Positions 7,658 through 17,009 of a stretch of 64,000 nt of DNA are shown in pieces. Origin of the DNA: Pseudomonas sp. Os17 (GTDB taxonomy: Bacteria; Pseudomonadota; Gammaproteobacteria; Pseudomonadales; Pseudomonadaceae); contig NZ_AP014627.1 in the NCBI RefSeq assembly GCF_001547895.1, positions 4,157,501 through 4,221,500 on the forward strand, in the 5' to 3' direction. Numbering within the stretch: the first letter of the stretch is position 1; the number at the start of each line of letters is the position of its first letter. The notes under the pieces are model-generated. The model did not search any database and was not told the DNA's origin. It saw only the letters and a list, made by a program, of their open reading frames with translations. The position numbers were made by a program, and so were the translations under genes.

Positions 7658-9091
7658 CTAGAGGCCGCCCATCAGCAGGTATTTGATCTCCAGGTAGTCG
7701 TCCAGACCGTAGCGGGAGCCTTCGCGACCAAGGCCCGATTCCTTGATCCCGCCAAAGGGCGCCACTTCAGTGGAAATGATGCCTTCGTTGATGCCCACCA
7801 TGCCCGCTTCCAGGCCCTCGGCCATGCGCCAGACCCGACCGATGTCGCGACTGTAGAAATAGGCCGACAGACCGAATGGCGTGTCGTTGGCCCGCTGCAG
7901 CACTTCGGCCTCGTCCTGGAAACGGAAGCACGCCGCCACCGGGCCGAAGGTTTCTTCCTGGGCGATCAGCATCTCGCCGCTGACCTCGGTGAGGATGGTC
8001 GGCTCGAAGAAGGTGCCGCCCAGGGCATGGCGACGACCGCCGCAGAGCAGCCGGGCGCCCTTCTCCAGCGCATCGCCGACATGCGCCTCGACCTTGGCCA
8101 GGGCCGCCGCATTGATCAGCGGCCCCTGCTCGGTATCGCCCTCCAGGGCGCTGCCGACCCGCAGCGCGGCAACCGCCTCGGCCAGCTTGGCGGTGAAGGC
8201 CTCATACACGCCGTCCTGGATGAAGAAACGGTTGACGCAGACGCAGGTCTGCCCGGTGTTGCGGAACTTCGAGGCCATGGCGCCCTTGACCGCGGCATCC
8301 AGGTCGGCGTCGTCAAAGACGATGAACGGCGCGTTACCCCCCAGTTCCAGCGAGACTTTCTTCAGGGTGTCGGCGGACTGACGCATCAGCAGCTTGCCGG
8401 TGCGGGTCGAGCCGGTGAACGACAGCTTGCGCACCGCACTCGAAGCCTGCAGCGCCTGGCCAATGGCCGGGGCATCGCCGGACACGATGTTCAGTACCCC
8501 GGCCGGGATCCCTGCCTGCTCTGCCAGCACCCCGAGGGCGAAGGCCGATAGCGGGGTTTCTTCCGAAGGCTTGAGGATCATCGTGCAGCCGGCAGCCAGG
8601 GCCGGGCCGACCTTGCGCGTGACCATGGCCAGGGGGAAGTTCCACGGAGTGATCGCCGCGACTACGCCAATCGGCTCCTTGGTCACGATGATCCGCGCGT
8701 CGGCCTTGTGGCTGGGGATCACGTCGCCGTAGGCGCGCTTGGCCTCCTCGCCGAACCATTCGAGGAAGCTTGCGGCATAGACCACTTCGCCCATGGCTTC
8801 GGCTAGGGGCTTGCCCTGTTCGCGGCTGAGCAAGGTGGCCAGTTCGCGCTGCTGGGCCAGCATCAGCTCGCTCCAGCGCTTGAGTCGCTGGCTGCGCTCC
8901 TTGGCGGTGAGTGCGCGCCAGGCGGGCAAGGCGCGCTGGGCGGCGGCAATGGCCAGGCGAGTTTCTTCGGCGCCAGCCTTTTGCACCTGGGCAATCCGTT
9001 CGCCATTGGCCGGGTTGTACACCGGGTAGCTGACGCCGCCGCTGGACCATTGGCCATCGATGAAATGACCGGTACGAATCAACGCGCTCAT
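7658..9091 (-). CDS. GabD-like NAD(P)-dependent aldehyde dehydrogenase
   Basis: 477 residues from the ATG at 9091, which overlaps the stop of the upstream aldo-keto reductase gene by four bases (ATGA), indicating translational coupling. Catalytic Asn151 (TPWN), Glu249 (LELGG) and Cys283 in GQTCVCVNRF are present; the double-Cys CVC and the C-terminal EVAPFGGIKESGLGREGS with LDDYLEIKY are hallmarks of the succinate-semialdehyde dehydrogenase GabD group. There is no gabT nearby, so the natural substrate may be another semialdehyde produced in this Fae/aldo-keto reductase pathway. Long in-frame sequence upstream of 9091 lies inside the neighbouring gene and is not part of it. Confidence 0.9.
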   Translation of the reverse strand: MSALIRTGHFIDGQWSSGGVSYPVYNPANGERIAQVQKAGAEETRLAIAAAQRALPAWRALTAKERSQRLKRWSELMLAQQRELATLLSREQGKPLAEAMGEVVYAASFLEWFGEEAKRAYGDVIPSHKADARIIVTKEPIGVVAAITPWNFPLAMVTRKVGPALAAGCTMILKPSEETPLSAFALGVLAEQAGIPAGVLNIVSGDAPAIGQALQASSAVRKLSFTGSTRTGKLLMRQSADTLKKVSLELGGNAPFIVFDDADLDAAVKGAMASKFRNTGQTCVCVNRFFIQDGVYEAFTAKLAEAVAALRVGSALEGDTEQGPLINAAALAKVEAHVGDALEKGARLLCGGRRHALGGTFFEPTILTEVSGEMLIAQEETFGPVAACFRFQDEAEVLQRANDTPFGLSAYFYSRDIGRVWRMAEGLEAGMVGINEGIISTEVAPFGGIKESGLGREGSRYGLDDYLEIKYLLMGGL

Positions 9092-10122
9092 GCCATGGCC
9101 TCGGTCAGGGAAAAGCGCTCCAGCCCCGGACGGGCCGTGCGCAGAATACGTTTGCCGGCGGTGTAGTCGTTGATCACATCGCAGGGGGTGTAGTTGCGCT
9201 CCAGCTCGTGCAGCTCCTCGGCATCCAGCGCGGTATCCAGCGCTGCCAGGGCGCTGTCGAACTGCGCCGTGGTATCGGCCCCCACCAGCATGCAATCGAC
9301 CCCGGCATGGTTGAGCACCCAGGCCTGGGCCACCTGGGCATTGGACAGGCCGCGGGCACGGGCCACGCGTTGCACCGAGCGGGCGATCTGCAACGAGGCC
9401 TCGTCGCTGTACATCTGCTGGGTGAAGAAGTCGGTCTGGTTGCGGGTCGACTGCACGTCGCCAGTGAGCAGGCCCCGGGCCAGCGGGCTGAACACCGAGA
9501 CGCCCAGGCCCTGGTCACGGCAGAACGGAATCATCTCGCGCTCTTCCTCGCGGTAGGCGCAGTTGAGCTGCAGCTGCATGTTGATCGGCTTGACCCAGCC
9601 GTGGCGCTCACAGGCCATGAGCAGCTTCGCCAGCTGCCCGGTGAGCATGGTGGAGACGCCGATATAGCGAGCCTTGCCGGCGCGGACGATGTCGTTCAGC
9701 GCCTGCATGGTTTCTTCCACCGGGGTGTTCACATCGAAGTAATGCAGCATGAACACATCGACGTAATCCATGCCCAAGCGCTTGAGCGAGGCATCGATGC
9801 TGTCGAGGATGTGCTTGCGCGAATGGCCGCTGGCATTGATCCCGCTGCGGGTGCCGTAGCCGACCTTGGTGGTGATCACCAGGTCTTCGCGGCGTGCCAA
9901 GCGCTTGACGATGCGCCCCACCACCTCTTCGCCGACGCCTGCGGAATAGAAATCCGCCAGGTCGATGAAATTCACGCCGTGGTCCAGGGCGTGGGCGACG
10001 ATGGGCTCACTCTGCTTCTCATCGAAGATCCACGGCTTCCAGTCCGGGGTGCCCATGTTCATGGTGCCCAAACACAGGCGCGAGACTTGCAGGCCGGAGT
10101 GGCCCAGACGAATGTATTGCAT
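9088..10122 (-). CDS. Aldo/keto reductase (YajO/Tas-like)
   Basis: 344 residues, a complete aldo/keto reductase barrel. The catalytic tetrad reads Asp54, Tyr59 (NFIDLADFY), Lys86 (ITTKVGYG) and His127 (FMLHYFD). The start LGHSGLQVSRLCLGTM is the typical first strand, and GLSNAQVAQAWVL plus the cofactor-loop region near the C-terminus are present. It reduces or oxidises an aldehyde/ketone or a sugar hydroxyl with NADP(H). It begins ten bases after the fae stop and overlaps the start of the next gene, so it belongs to one transcript with both. The substrate cannot be read from sequence. Confidence 0.9.
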   Translation of the reverse strand: MQYIRLGHSGLQVSRLCLGTMNMGTPDWKPWIFDEKQSEPIVAHALDHGVNFIDLADFYSAGVGEEVVGRIVKRLARREDLVITTKVGYGTRSGINASGHSRKHILDSIDASLKRLGMDYVDVFMLHYFDVNTPVEETMQALNDIVRAGKARYIGVSTMLTGQLAKLLMACERHGWVKPINMQLQLNCAYREEEREMIPFCRDQGLGVSVFSPLARGLLTGDVQSTRNQTDFFTQQMYSDEASLQIARSVQRVARARGLSNAQVAQAWVLNHAGVDCMLVGADTTAQFDSALAALDTALDAEELHELERNYTPCDVINDYTAGKRILRTARPGLERFSLTEAMA

Positions 10123-10132
10123 GCTGCGCTCC

Positions 10133-10645
10133 TCAGGCCTTGGGGGTGTAGAACGGGTTGCTGATCTGGTTCACCACATCCGCCAACTGGGCGCGCTCGG
10201 GCTTGCCGTTCAGGGCCGCGCGAATCGCCGTGCGGCAGGCGTTGTAGTTGTTGAGGTAGACCGCATCCAGATCATCGCAGTCCGGATTGACCCAGTTGGC
10301 GGTGACGATCGCCCATTGATCTTCGGCTTCGGCCGGCAAGGTGCCGTCCAGCAGCGCTTCGAGTACCGCCTTGGCAATACCTGCCTGGGATGCCCCCCAG
10401 GTCGCGTTGCCGTGCAGTTCGCTGGCGATCGCCGCCTTGTTCACGTACAGGGTCATGGGCTTGACCGGGATGTTGGGCTGGGCAATCACCATGAACGGGC
10501 AATGGCCCTGGCTCGGCGAAGCCAGGCTGTTGGCGAAGGCCTGTCCGGCGGGACCGTTACGCGGCCCGAGAAGAATGTTGATGTGAGCGGCATTCACGCC
10601 CGGGCCTGCGAAGCCTTCGCCGATATAGAGGTCGAGTGGTTGCAT
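10133..10645 (-). CDS. fae: Formaldehyde-activating enzyme (Fae) family protein
   Basis: 170 residues, the Fae length. The N-terminal GEGFAGPGVNAAHINILLGP corresponds to the Fae active-site region, with His21 at the place of the catalytic histidine; GPAGQAFANSL, the VIAQPNIPVKPMTLYVNKA block (PNLPCKPxTLxxNK in methylotroph Fae) and YNACRTAIRAALNGKPE are all recognisable. Fae joins formaldehyde to tetrahydromethanopterin in methylotrophs and methanogens. Pseudomonads are not known to make that cofactor and no H4MPT pathway gene is present here, so the activity is probably different (another carrier or another aldehyde). It is first in an operon with an aldo-keto reductase, a dehydrogenase and an importer. 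Confidence 0.85.
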   Translation of the reverse strand: MQPLDLYIGEGFAGPGVNAAHINILLGPRNGPAGQAFANSLASPSQGHCPFMVIAQPNIPVKPMTLYVNKAAIASELHGNATWGASQAGIAKAVLEALLDGTLPAEAEDQWAIVTANWVNPDCDDLDAVYLNNYNACRTAIRAALNGKPERAQLADVVNQISNPFYTPKA

Positions 10646-11250
10646 GGGGATTTACTCTTTGAGGACACAAGGGAAGAAATGACGCGGGATCGGCGGTGCC
10701 TGGTCCCACTACCTTTCATTGGTTGGTTTCAAAGAGCGCGAGTGAACATGAACCCAGAGTGGGTTCTGCAAATGGACGGTAACGGACTGAGTCATGGCGC
10801 AAACGCTCTTTGTTGTTATGGATGAGCTGTGTTTGCGTTGTTTTAGCACCGGGCTTGCTAGAGCCCGTAACCATTAAAAGTCATGCGGCCATGAGCTTTT
10901 GTCATAGCCTGTGCTCTGTGACGCAGGCGTTGGCGGGAGCCGAATCCATCGAGCTACCGTCAACTGTGTGAACAAACAGCGGACGGTTATGAATGCAGAC
11001 AAGTACCCAACCTGGGATTTGCGATTGAATGCTGCTGTTCACCTTTGCTTCTGTGTCTCGGCCTTCAGCTTTACTCTCAGCCAACTACTCCAGAACCAAA
11101 CGCTGTTCATGCGTTGGTCGGATTCCAAGTCAGTGAATTCGGATTGTGGATAGCGTATTTCAAGCTTCGAAAGATACGAGCTGCAAAATTACGGGCTGCT
11201 GGATTTCTTCGATGGCTACTCGCCGTGTTTTTCCGACTGCGTCATTGGCC
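10646..11250. other. Gene-free stretch upstream of the fae operon
   Basis: About 600 bases without a convincing gene; the short ORFs lack a good ribosome site or domain. It should hold the fae operon promoter. A GC-rich hairpin CGGGCTT-N4-AGAGCCCG-like lies near 10850-10867 and an imperfect dyad near 10876-10900. Base composition becomes visibly less GC-rich from here to the tRNA at 14451. Confidence 0.5.
10876..10900. promoter_or_regulatory. Imperfect dyad, possible operator for the fae operon
   Basis: AAAAGTCATG and CATGAGCTTTT form an almost complete inverted repeat around CGGC, about 230 bases upstream of the fae start. Position and symmetry suit a regulator site, but no regulator or core promoter is tied to it. 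Confidence 0.3.
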
Positions 11251-12012
11251 TTATAAGGCTTGATACTGCGGGTCTTTTTCCGGTTGGCCGGAAACGCAAC
11301 TACCGTACGTGACGGATCGGGCACCTGCCTGATCAAGAAACGGCTTGGCGTAGTAGATCGGGATGACGTAGGAGACCAACTGGCTGGATCTTTTATAGGC
11401 GACAGAGATCCCGATGACCGTGCCATTGCTGCCAAATACAGGGCCGCCACTGTTCCCTTCATTCAAGGCCAGGTTGGTTTGCCACCACGGCTTGTATCCG
11501 CCATCGACCTCGGCCAATTCCGCCGTTTTCATACCGGGAGGTATTAGCGACAGCTCCCACCCGCCGTACCCCAGGGCCATCAATGGCGCCGCGACCGGCG
11601 TCGGCACCGCCGTACCGATCGCAACAGTCTGCCAGCCCTCGCCGTTGTCACGCGGCGCCAGTTGCAGCAAGGCAATATCCCTGATCTTGTCACGCGCAAC
11701 CACGGTGGCCGGGACGTTGCCAGCCCCGCGGCTGCCGACCTTGACTTGGATCTTTTCGGATTCGACCGTTACATTTCCCACCGGGCTGATTACGTGATTG
11801 TTGGTGATGACCAGTCCCGATTCGGACACGATGAAACCCGAACCACTGCTTTCACACTTGCCATCGCCATTGGTCAGAATGCAGGTGTAATCGATGCGCG
11901 TCATGGCTTCCTTGTTGCGATGAAACAGACAGCTGACGTCCATGGCGTGCGCCATGCCCAGAGGCATGGCCGTCAACAGCAACGTGATCGCGAGTTGATT
12001 CATGCCGGTCAT
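11251..12012 (-). CDS. Secreted trypsin-like serine protease
   Basis: 253 residues. The ATG at 12012 has AAGGA eight bases upstream. A signal peptide (NQLAITLLLTAMPLGMAHA) is followed by a compact chymotrypsin-fold domain of the S1C style: His73 (VITNNHV), Asp112 (RDIALLQ) and Ser188 (NEGNSGGPVFG) form the triad. There is no PDZ domain, unlike DegP/DegS. Cys pairs (C28, C44, C53 and one near the C-terminus) suggest disulfides outside the cytoplasm. It starts 12 bases after the stop of the NlpC/P60-like gene on the same strand, so the two are probably one operon and act together in the periplasm or outside the cell. The target protein is unknown. Confidence 0.82.
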   Translation of the reverse strand: MTGMNQLAITLLLTAMPLGMAHAMDVSCLFHRNKEAMTRIDYTCILTNGDGKCESSGSGFIVSESGLVITNNHVISPVGNVTVESEKIQVKVGSRGAGNVPATVVARDKIRDIALLQLAPRDNGEGWQTVAIGTAVPTPVAAPLMALGYGGWELSLIPPGMKTAELAEVDGGYKPWWQTNLALNEGNSGGPVFGSNGTVIGISVAYKRSSQLVSYVIPIYYAKPFLDQAGARSVTYGSCVSGQPEKDPQYQAL

Positions 12013-12024
12013 GCGTCACGTCCT

Positions 12025-13671
12025 TCAGGGATTGAGGTTCAGCCGAGACAGGGGCTTGTAGCCATCCCGCATCAGTTCAGCTTCGGTGTACGAGCGGCGA
12101 CAAACACCGCCGCAGGACGTTTTGGTGGTTGACTCGATGACGGTATGGAAGCGTCCGTTGGGACCGTTCGCGGTGCTTTCGAGCAGTCGAACATGAGATC
12201 CGGCCTTGTTCACGATGTCGCCGGGTTGCACCGCGTCCCAACGCACCGCGGCACTGACTTTGGCATTCGGCAGGCTGCTTGTGGTGTAGTAGGTCCCTGT
12301 TTGCCAGGCGTAGGAAACGAAGCCCGAACAATCAAGGCCCGTTGCACCGGAATAAACGCAATCGGCATTGCGACATGTGCAATCCGAACCCGCCAGCTTG
12401 CCGTCATCGAGGTGTTTGCGAAAAGTCTCGAGTGAACTGGCATAACCGCCCCACCGGTAGGGAATTGCGGTGACTTCTTTCTCCAGGAACGCATCCAGCC
12501 GGCTTGGCCGGTGCCAGATATTGGCCGTGGGGTTACACAGGTTGGGAACCCCATCGCGGCTGTAGTTCCTGGCATGCATCATCCACTTGAGCTCCAGTGC
12601 CTCAAGCGCTTTTTTCAAAATGCTCTGGCGACTGACTTGCTGCAGAGCCACCAGTCCGACAGCGCTGGTTCCGTTCAACTGCTCCAGTTGCTTGAGCGTG
12701 TCTGTCTGCGAGGCAATAAGTTGAACATCGGAGGACCGGGCGATGGCCACCGGCTCGGCAGTGCCGACTTTGGAAAACACCATGGGTTCAACTGTGACCA
12801 GTCCATCCTTGGCGAATAACAGGCTGACGACCACACCGTTGGTCAATCGCGCGAACGGGCGACGGATATTGCACGCATAGGCGTTGGGCGCCACGTACGC
12901 CTCGGTGGTGGGCGTGCCTTGGGCATCGGTGTTGATCAGGCGCACAAAACTCTGTTCTTCTGGCGCTTTCACGGTCTCTTGCGTTGCAATCAGGGCGCCA
13001 TCCATCGCGTTCGCCCAGAGCATGCGCACATCGACCAGGCGTCTCTGCGAAGCAATGCTCGTCTGCTTCAACCCGGTACTGGATTGGGTGTTGCTCCCCA
13101 CGGCGAGCGTGGGCTTCTCCAGTTTGAAATTAAAGGACGCCGCAGCCAGCAGGCCAGGGTCCGTAAGCTTGCCCAACCGTTTGCTGTCGATATCGACGGG
13201 CACTTGTTTGCCGGTGAGGTTCTCAAGCGTGAACCTGCTATCCGAGAGCACCACGAAACGGGGTGCGCCCGACTCGGGGTCGTAGCCGGTGGACGTACGC
13301 GCAATGACCTTGGCCGCCTTTGAAACCAGCACTACGTCGCCCAGCGCCCCGGCCACCAGATAGCCTGATGTTGTCGAGACCAGATCGACTGGCTCAAGCA
13401 GGTCGGAGGGCAATCGGATTTCTGTGGCGGCTTTTTCACCGACAACCAGGATCTTATGGTTGACACTATCCAGAATGGCCAACTGGCCATCGGGACCAGA
13501 AGCGATCGTGGTCGGCCCCCTGCACTCTTCATTGGGAATGCGCTCGACACCGACCTGGCCGACGCCACTGCCTATCGGCAAGTCAAGCGAACCGGTGATT
13601 TGAGCCTGGGCGGCAATGGAGGGAATCAGGGTCGATAGCAATAAAAACCCGCAGTAAAACCTGGCGCGCAT
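12025..13671 (-). CDS. Secreted beta-propeller-like protein with C-terminal NlpC/P60-type domain
   Basis: 548 residues with an N-terminal signal peptide (MRARFYCGFLLLSTLIPSIAAQA). Residues of about 40-330 consist of repeated short beta segments (GPTTIASGPDGQLAILDSVN is NHL-like), suggesting a propeller or other all-beta scaffold. The C-terminal third carries an NlpC/P60-like cysteine-peptidase core: Cys448 in GLDCSGFVSYAWQTG, His493 in GSHVRLLE and His509 in GRFHTVIES, with GDIV before the His. Such domains cut or amidate peptidoglycan or modify proteins. A local cluster of cysteines (CTCRNADC) precedes the core. Paired with the serine protease gene downstream. I do not recognise the full architecture as a named family. 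Confidence 0.72.
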   Translation of the reverse strand: MRARFYCGFLLLSTLIPSIAAQAQITGSLDLPIGSGVGQVGVERIPNEECRGPTTIASGPDGQLAILDSVNHKILVVGEKAATEIRLPSDLLEPVDLVSTTSGYLVAGALGDVVLVSKAAKVIARTSTGYDPESGAPRFVVLSDSRFTLENLTGKQVPVDIDSKRLGKLTDPGLLAAASFNFKLEKPTLAVGSNTQSSTGLKQTSIASQRRLVDVRMLWANAMDGALIATQETVKAPEEQSFVRLINTDAQGTPTTEAYVAPNAYACNIRRPFARLTNGVVVSLLFAKDGLVTVEPMVFSKVGTAEPVAIARSSDVQLIASQTDTLKQLEQLNGTSAVGLVALQQVSRQSILKKALEALELKWMMHARNYSRDGVPNLCNPTANIWHRPSRLDAFLEKEVTAIPYRWGGYASSLETFRKHLDDGKLAGSDCTCRNADCVYSGATGLDCSGFVSYAWQTGTYYTTSSLPNAKVSAAVRWDAVQPGDIVNKAGSHVRLLESTANGPNGRFHTVIESTTKTSCGGVCRRSYTEAELMRDGYKPLSRLNLNP

Positions 13672-13770
13672 ATGAACCTTCCACTGGAGATAGCGTAGGT
13701 GCCATTTACTGCTGGCATCGAGTACTGTCAGTACGCTAGCAGTGGTCCGTTTTTTCTCAAGGTGCGTTCG

Positions 13771-14329
13771 CTAAAAATGCCCACGAGATGCCGAACGGTG
13801 TTTGACCGTCTGCCCGCAGCCGCGATCACTCAGGGTACTGCAGCCCCTATAAACGTCTTCTGCCCACAGCGCCCGCTCATCCGGTAGCCCTTTCACGGGA
13901 GCCACATGAGTTGTATCGCCCCAGGTTAGGTAGACACCTTTTTTTGGGGGGGCGGCGCAGCCTGGATAAAGCGCTACAGCACTCCTCAAGAAGAATTGCA
14001 GCAGGACGATGATCAACACGCTGAGCGGCGTCGTCTGCGAGCGGAACTCAAGCGGGTCACTGGCTAGCGTGAGGTCGGTGAAGATTGCGCTCGGCATGGT
14101 GTGGCGAGGCTGATGCGCCTTGAAGGTCCACGCCTTCGGACAGGATATCGATGACGCCGAGGGAGTCATCATTGCCGGTAATTAGGGCTTGCCCAGCGGT
14201 GGTATTCGAGAGTGCCATGGCGAGTGCCTGATCAGACTCAGGGCCAAATGCTCGTCTAGCTATACAAGCGGCTCCAGCAACAAACCGATTCAATACGCGT
14301 TCGAATTCAAGAGGCTCATTCGGACTCAA
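13771..14329 (-). pseudogene. Possible decayed gene fragments (two overlapping frames)
   Basis: Two minus-strand open frames, about 14057-14329 (TTG start, LEFERVLNRFVAGAACIAR) and 13771-14172 (with a hydrophobic segment PLSVLIIVLLQFFLRSAVALY), overlap in different phases. Their hydrophobic and soluble parts look like pieces of one frameshifted gene, but I cannot name a family. The flanking 13672-13770 holds nothing I can support. The segment is between the secreted hydrolases and tRNA-Gly, a usual place for island remnants. Confidence 0.3.
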
Positions 14330-14385
14330 TTCAGGACTTGAAAGCGCTGGAGGGTGCTGGATTCGAGTGGAACCCGCAGAAACGC

Positions 14386-14409
14386 AAAAAGGACCCGAAG
14401 GTCCTTTTT
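14386..14409 (-). terminator. Rho-independent terminator after tRNA-Gly
   Basis: Ten-base perfect stem AAAAAGGACC / GGTCCTTTTT with loop CGAA (as read on the plus strand), ending in a T-run on the minus strand 41 bases beyond the tRNA 3' end. Works in both directions by symmetry. Confidence 0.85.
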
Positions 14410-14450
14410 GCGATCGCTACAGAATTCGTGGAACTCTGCAGCGCTATGTT

Positions 14451-14526
<76 letters not shown>

Positions 14527-14591
14527 AACGTCTTGGTGTTGCGCATTCTATAGAAATCCGAATGCGCGTCAAGCCTTTGATTCAAAAAAAC

Positions 14592-15152
14592 TTATTTTTT
14601 TTCGTTGTCGATTTTCAGGTGGGGCCAGGCGGCCCGCAGATACTGCAACATCGACCACAAGGTCAGCCCCGCCGCCACCAGCAGCAAGGCGTAACCCACC
14701 AGCACCCAGAAACTGAAATCCGATGGGTTGGCCAGGAGAATCACCAACGCCAGCATCTGCGCTGCGGTTTTCCATTTGCCCATGTTGGATACCGCCACCT
14801 GAGCCCGAGCGCCCAGTTCGGCCATCCATTCGCGCAAGGCCGAAACCACGATTTCACGACCGATGATCACGGCGGCCGGCAGGGTCAGCCACAGGTTGCC
14901 GTGCTCTTGCACCAGCAGGACCAGAGCCACCGCCACCATCAGCTTGTCGGCCACAGGGTCGAGGAACGCGCCAAATGGCGTGCTCTGCTGCAGGCGTCGC
15001 GCCAGGTACCCGTCCAGCCAGTCCGTGGCGGCCGCGAAGGCAAACACTGAACTGGCTGCCATGTAGCTCCAGCTATAGGGCAAATAGAACAGCAATATGA
15101 AAATCGGGATGAGCAGGACGCGTAGAACGGTGATCAGATTCGGGATATTCAT
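14592..15152 (-). CDS. pgsA: CDP-diacylglycerol--glycerol-3-phosphate 3-phosphatidyltransferase
   Basis: 186 residues from ATG 15152 ([18 protein letters not shown]); a GTG two codons upstream (15158) is possible but less usual. The CDP-alcohol phosphotransferase motif is complete ([11 protein letters not shown], then [11 protein letters not shown]-x2-DG-x2-AR-x8-G-x3-D-x3-D). Four to six membrane helices. It makes phosphatidylglycerol phosphate from CDP-diacylglycerol in the inner membrane, the committed step to phosphatidylglycerol and cardiolipin. It follows uvrC by 32 bases, matching the conserved gacA-uvrC-pgsA-tRNA order of pseudomonads. Confidence 0.97.
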   Translation of the reverse strand: MNIPNLITVLRVLLIPIFILLFYLPYSWSYMAASSVFAFAAATDWLDGYLARRLQQSTPFGAFLDPVADKLMVAVALVLLVQEHGNLWLTLPAAVIIGREIVVSALREWMAELGARAQVAVSNMGKWKTAAQMLALVILLANPSDFSFWVLVGYALLLVAAGLTLWSMLQYLRAAWPHLKIDNEKK

Positions 15153-15184
15153 CGGCACAACTGGCTACGAGGTGATTGGGCATT

Positions 15185-17008
15185 CTACTCGCTGTGCAGG
15201 TTTGCATAAATCAACTCTGCGAGCTTTTTACTGATTCCCGGTGCTTTGGCAATCTCGTCGATGCTGGCACGGGACAGTTCCTGCAATCCACCAAAATGTT
15301 TAAGGAGATCCCGTCGACGCTTGGGTCCGACGCCCGCCACCCCTTCCAGGGTCGAGGTGCGCCGGGTCTTGCCGCGTCGGGCACGGTGACCGGTGATCGC
15401 GAAGCGGTGGGCCTCATCGCGGATTTGCTGGATCAGATGCAGGGCCGGGGAATCGCCCTTGAGGGTGAACTCGTGGGCCGCATCGTTGAGGTACAAGGTT
15501 TCAAAACCGGCCTTGCGCGTGGCGCCCTTGGCGACGCCAAGGAGAATCAGGTCCGGCACCGCCAGCTCGTTGAGCACGTCACGGGCCATGGACAACTGCC
15601 CCTTGCCGCCATCCACCAGGAGGATGTCCGGCAGCTTGCCCTCGCCTTCCTTGAGCTTGCTGAAGCGTCGGGTCAGGGCTTGGTGCATGGCTGCATAGTC
15701 GTCGCCGGCGGTGACGCCTTCGATGTTGTAGCGCCGGTAATCGGATTTCAGCGGCCCTTCCGGGCCGAACACCACGCAGGACGCGACAGTGGCCTCGCCG
15801 CTGGAGTGGCTGATGTCGTAGCACTCCAGGCGCTGCGGTGGCTCGTCCAGGTTCAGCACTTCGGCCAGGGCTTCGAATCGCGCCGCGACATGCTGACGGT
15901 TGGCCAGGCGCGCGCTCAGGGCCTGTTCGGCGTTGGTCACCGCCAGTTGCTGCCAGCGCGCCCGGGTGCCGCGGACCCGGTGACTGATGGTCAGCTCGCG
16001 CCCGCGCAATTCATCGATCGCGGCGATCAGGGTCGGGAAGTCGTCGTGCACCACGTTGACGATCAGCTCGGAAGGCAGGTCGCGCTCCGGGCTGCTGACA
16101 AAATACTGGCCGAGGAAGGCCGACATGACTTCCGCCACGTCTTCCTCGATGCCCACCTGGGGAAAGAAGTTCTTGCTGCCCAGCACCCGCCCGCCACGCA
16201 CGCTGATCAGGTGCACGCAGGCGCCGCCCGGGTTGACGAACGCGGCCACCACATCCACATCGCCGGTGCCGCCTTCCATGCTCTGCTGGTCCTGGACCCG
16301 GCGCAGCAGGGAGATCTGGTCCCGCAGCTCGGCGGCCTTTTCAAAATCCAGGGTGCCGGCGGCCGCTTCCATGGCGCTGGAGAGTTCATCGGTCAGGGCG
16401 TTGCTGCGTCCTTCCAGGAACATCACCGAGTGGCGCACGTCCTCGGCATACACTTCAGGCGCCACAAGGCCGACACAAGGCCCCTTGCAGCGCTTGATCT
16501 GATACTGCAGGCAGGGTCGGGTACGGTTCTTGTAGTAGCTGTCCTCGCACTGGCGAACCATGAAGGTCTTCTGCAACAGGCTCAGGCTTTCGCGGATGGC
16601 TCCGGCGCTGGGGTAAGGGCCGAAGTACTTGCCCTTCTGCTTCTTCGCCCCACGATGGATGCTGAATCGCGGAAAATCGCCGTCCGAAAGGAACACATAG
16701 GGATAGGATTTATCGTCGCGCAGCAGAATGTTGTACGGCGGCCGCCATTCCTTGATCAGCGTCTGCTCCAGCAGCAGCGCTTCGGTCTCGTTGGCGGTGA
16801 TGGTGGTTTCGATCTGGGCGATACGCGCCACCAGGGCGGCGGTCTTCGGTGCCTGGCCGGTCTTGCGGAAGTAGCTGGACAGGCGGTTTTTCAGGTTCTT
16901 GGCTTTACCGACGTACAGCAAGCGTGCATCGCTGTCGAACATGCGATACACGCCAGGACGGCCACTGCAGGTAGAAAGAAAAGCGCTGGGATCAAACAGG
17001 TCGGTCAT
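15185..17008 (-). CDS. uvrC: Excinuclease ABC subunit C
   Basis: 607 residues from ATG 17008, one base after the gacA stop; the nine in-frame codons upstream lie within gacA. N-terminal GIY-YIG nuclease ([20 protein letters not shown], about residues 15-95), a cysteine pair region ([15 protein letters not shown]), the UVR helical hairpin ([14 protein letters not shown], about 205-240), the RNase H-like C-terminal nuclease ([23 protein letters not shown]) and C-terminal helix-hairpin-helix repeats ([26 protein letters not shown]). It makes the dual incisions of nucleotide excision repair with UvrB. Tight spacing indicates translational coupling to gacA. Confidence 0.98.
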   Translation of the reverse strand: MTDLFDPSAFLSTCSGRPGVYRMFDSDARLLYVGKAKNLKNRLSSYFRKTGQAPKTAALVARIAQIETTITANETEALLLEQTLIKEWRPPYNILLRDDKSYPYVFLSDGDFPRFSIHRGAKKQKGKYFGPYPSAGAIRESLSLLQKTFMVRQCEDSYYKNRTRPCLQYQIKRCKGPCVGLVAPEVYAEDVRHSVMFLEGRSNALTDELSSAMEAAAGTLDFEKAAELRDQISLLRRVQDQQSMEGGTGDVDVVAAFVNPGGACVHLISVRGGRVLGSKNFFPQVGIEEDVAEVMSAFLGQYFVSSPERDLPSELIVNVVHDDFPTLIAAIDELRGRELTISHRVRGTRARWQQLAVTNAEQALSARLANRQHVAARFEALAEVLNLDEPPQRLECYDISHSSGEATVASCVVFGPEGPLKSDYRRYNIEGVTAGDDYAAMHQALTRRFSKLKEGEGKLPDILLVDGGKGQLSMARDVLNELAVPDLILLGVAKGATRKAGFETLYLNDAAHEFTLKGDSPALHLIQQIRDEAHRFAITGHRARRGKTRRTSTLEGVAGVGPKRRRDLLKHFGGLQELSRASIDEIAKAPGISKKLAELIYANLHSE

Positions 17009-17009
17009 T

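Noticed and set aside
10911..11153. 80-codon ORF in the fae upstream region
   Set aside because: No ribosome site or recognisable domain, overlaps an ORF on the other strand; treated as non-coding.
10646..14450. tRNA-derived attachment site or integrase
   Set aside because: No copy of the tRNA-Gly 3' end and no recombinase gene is visible in the segment, so a defined island is not annotated.
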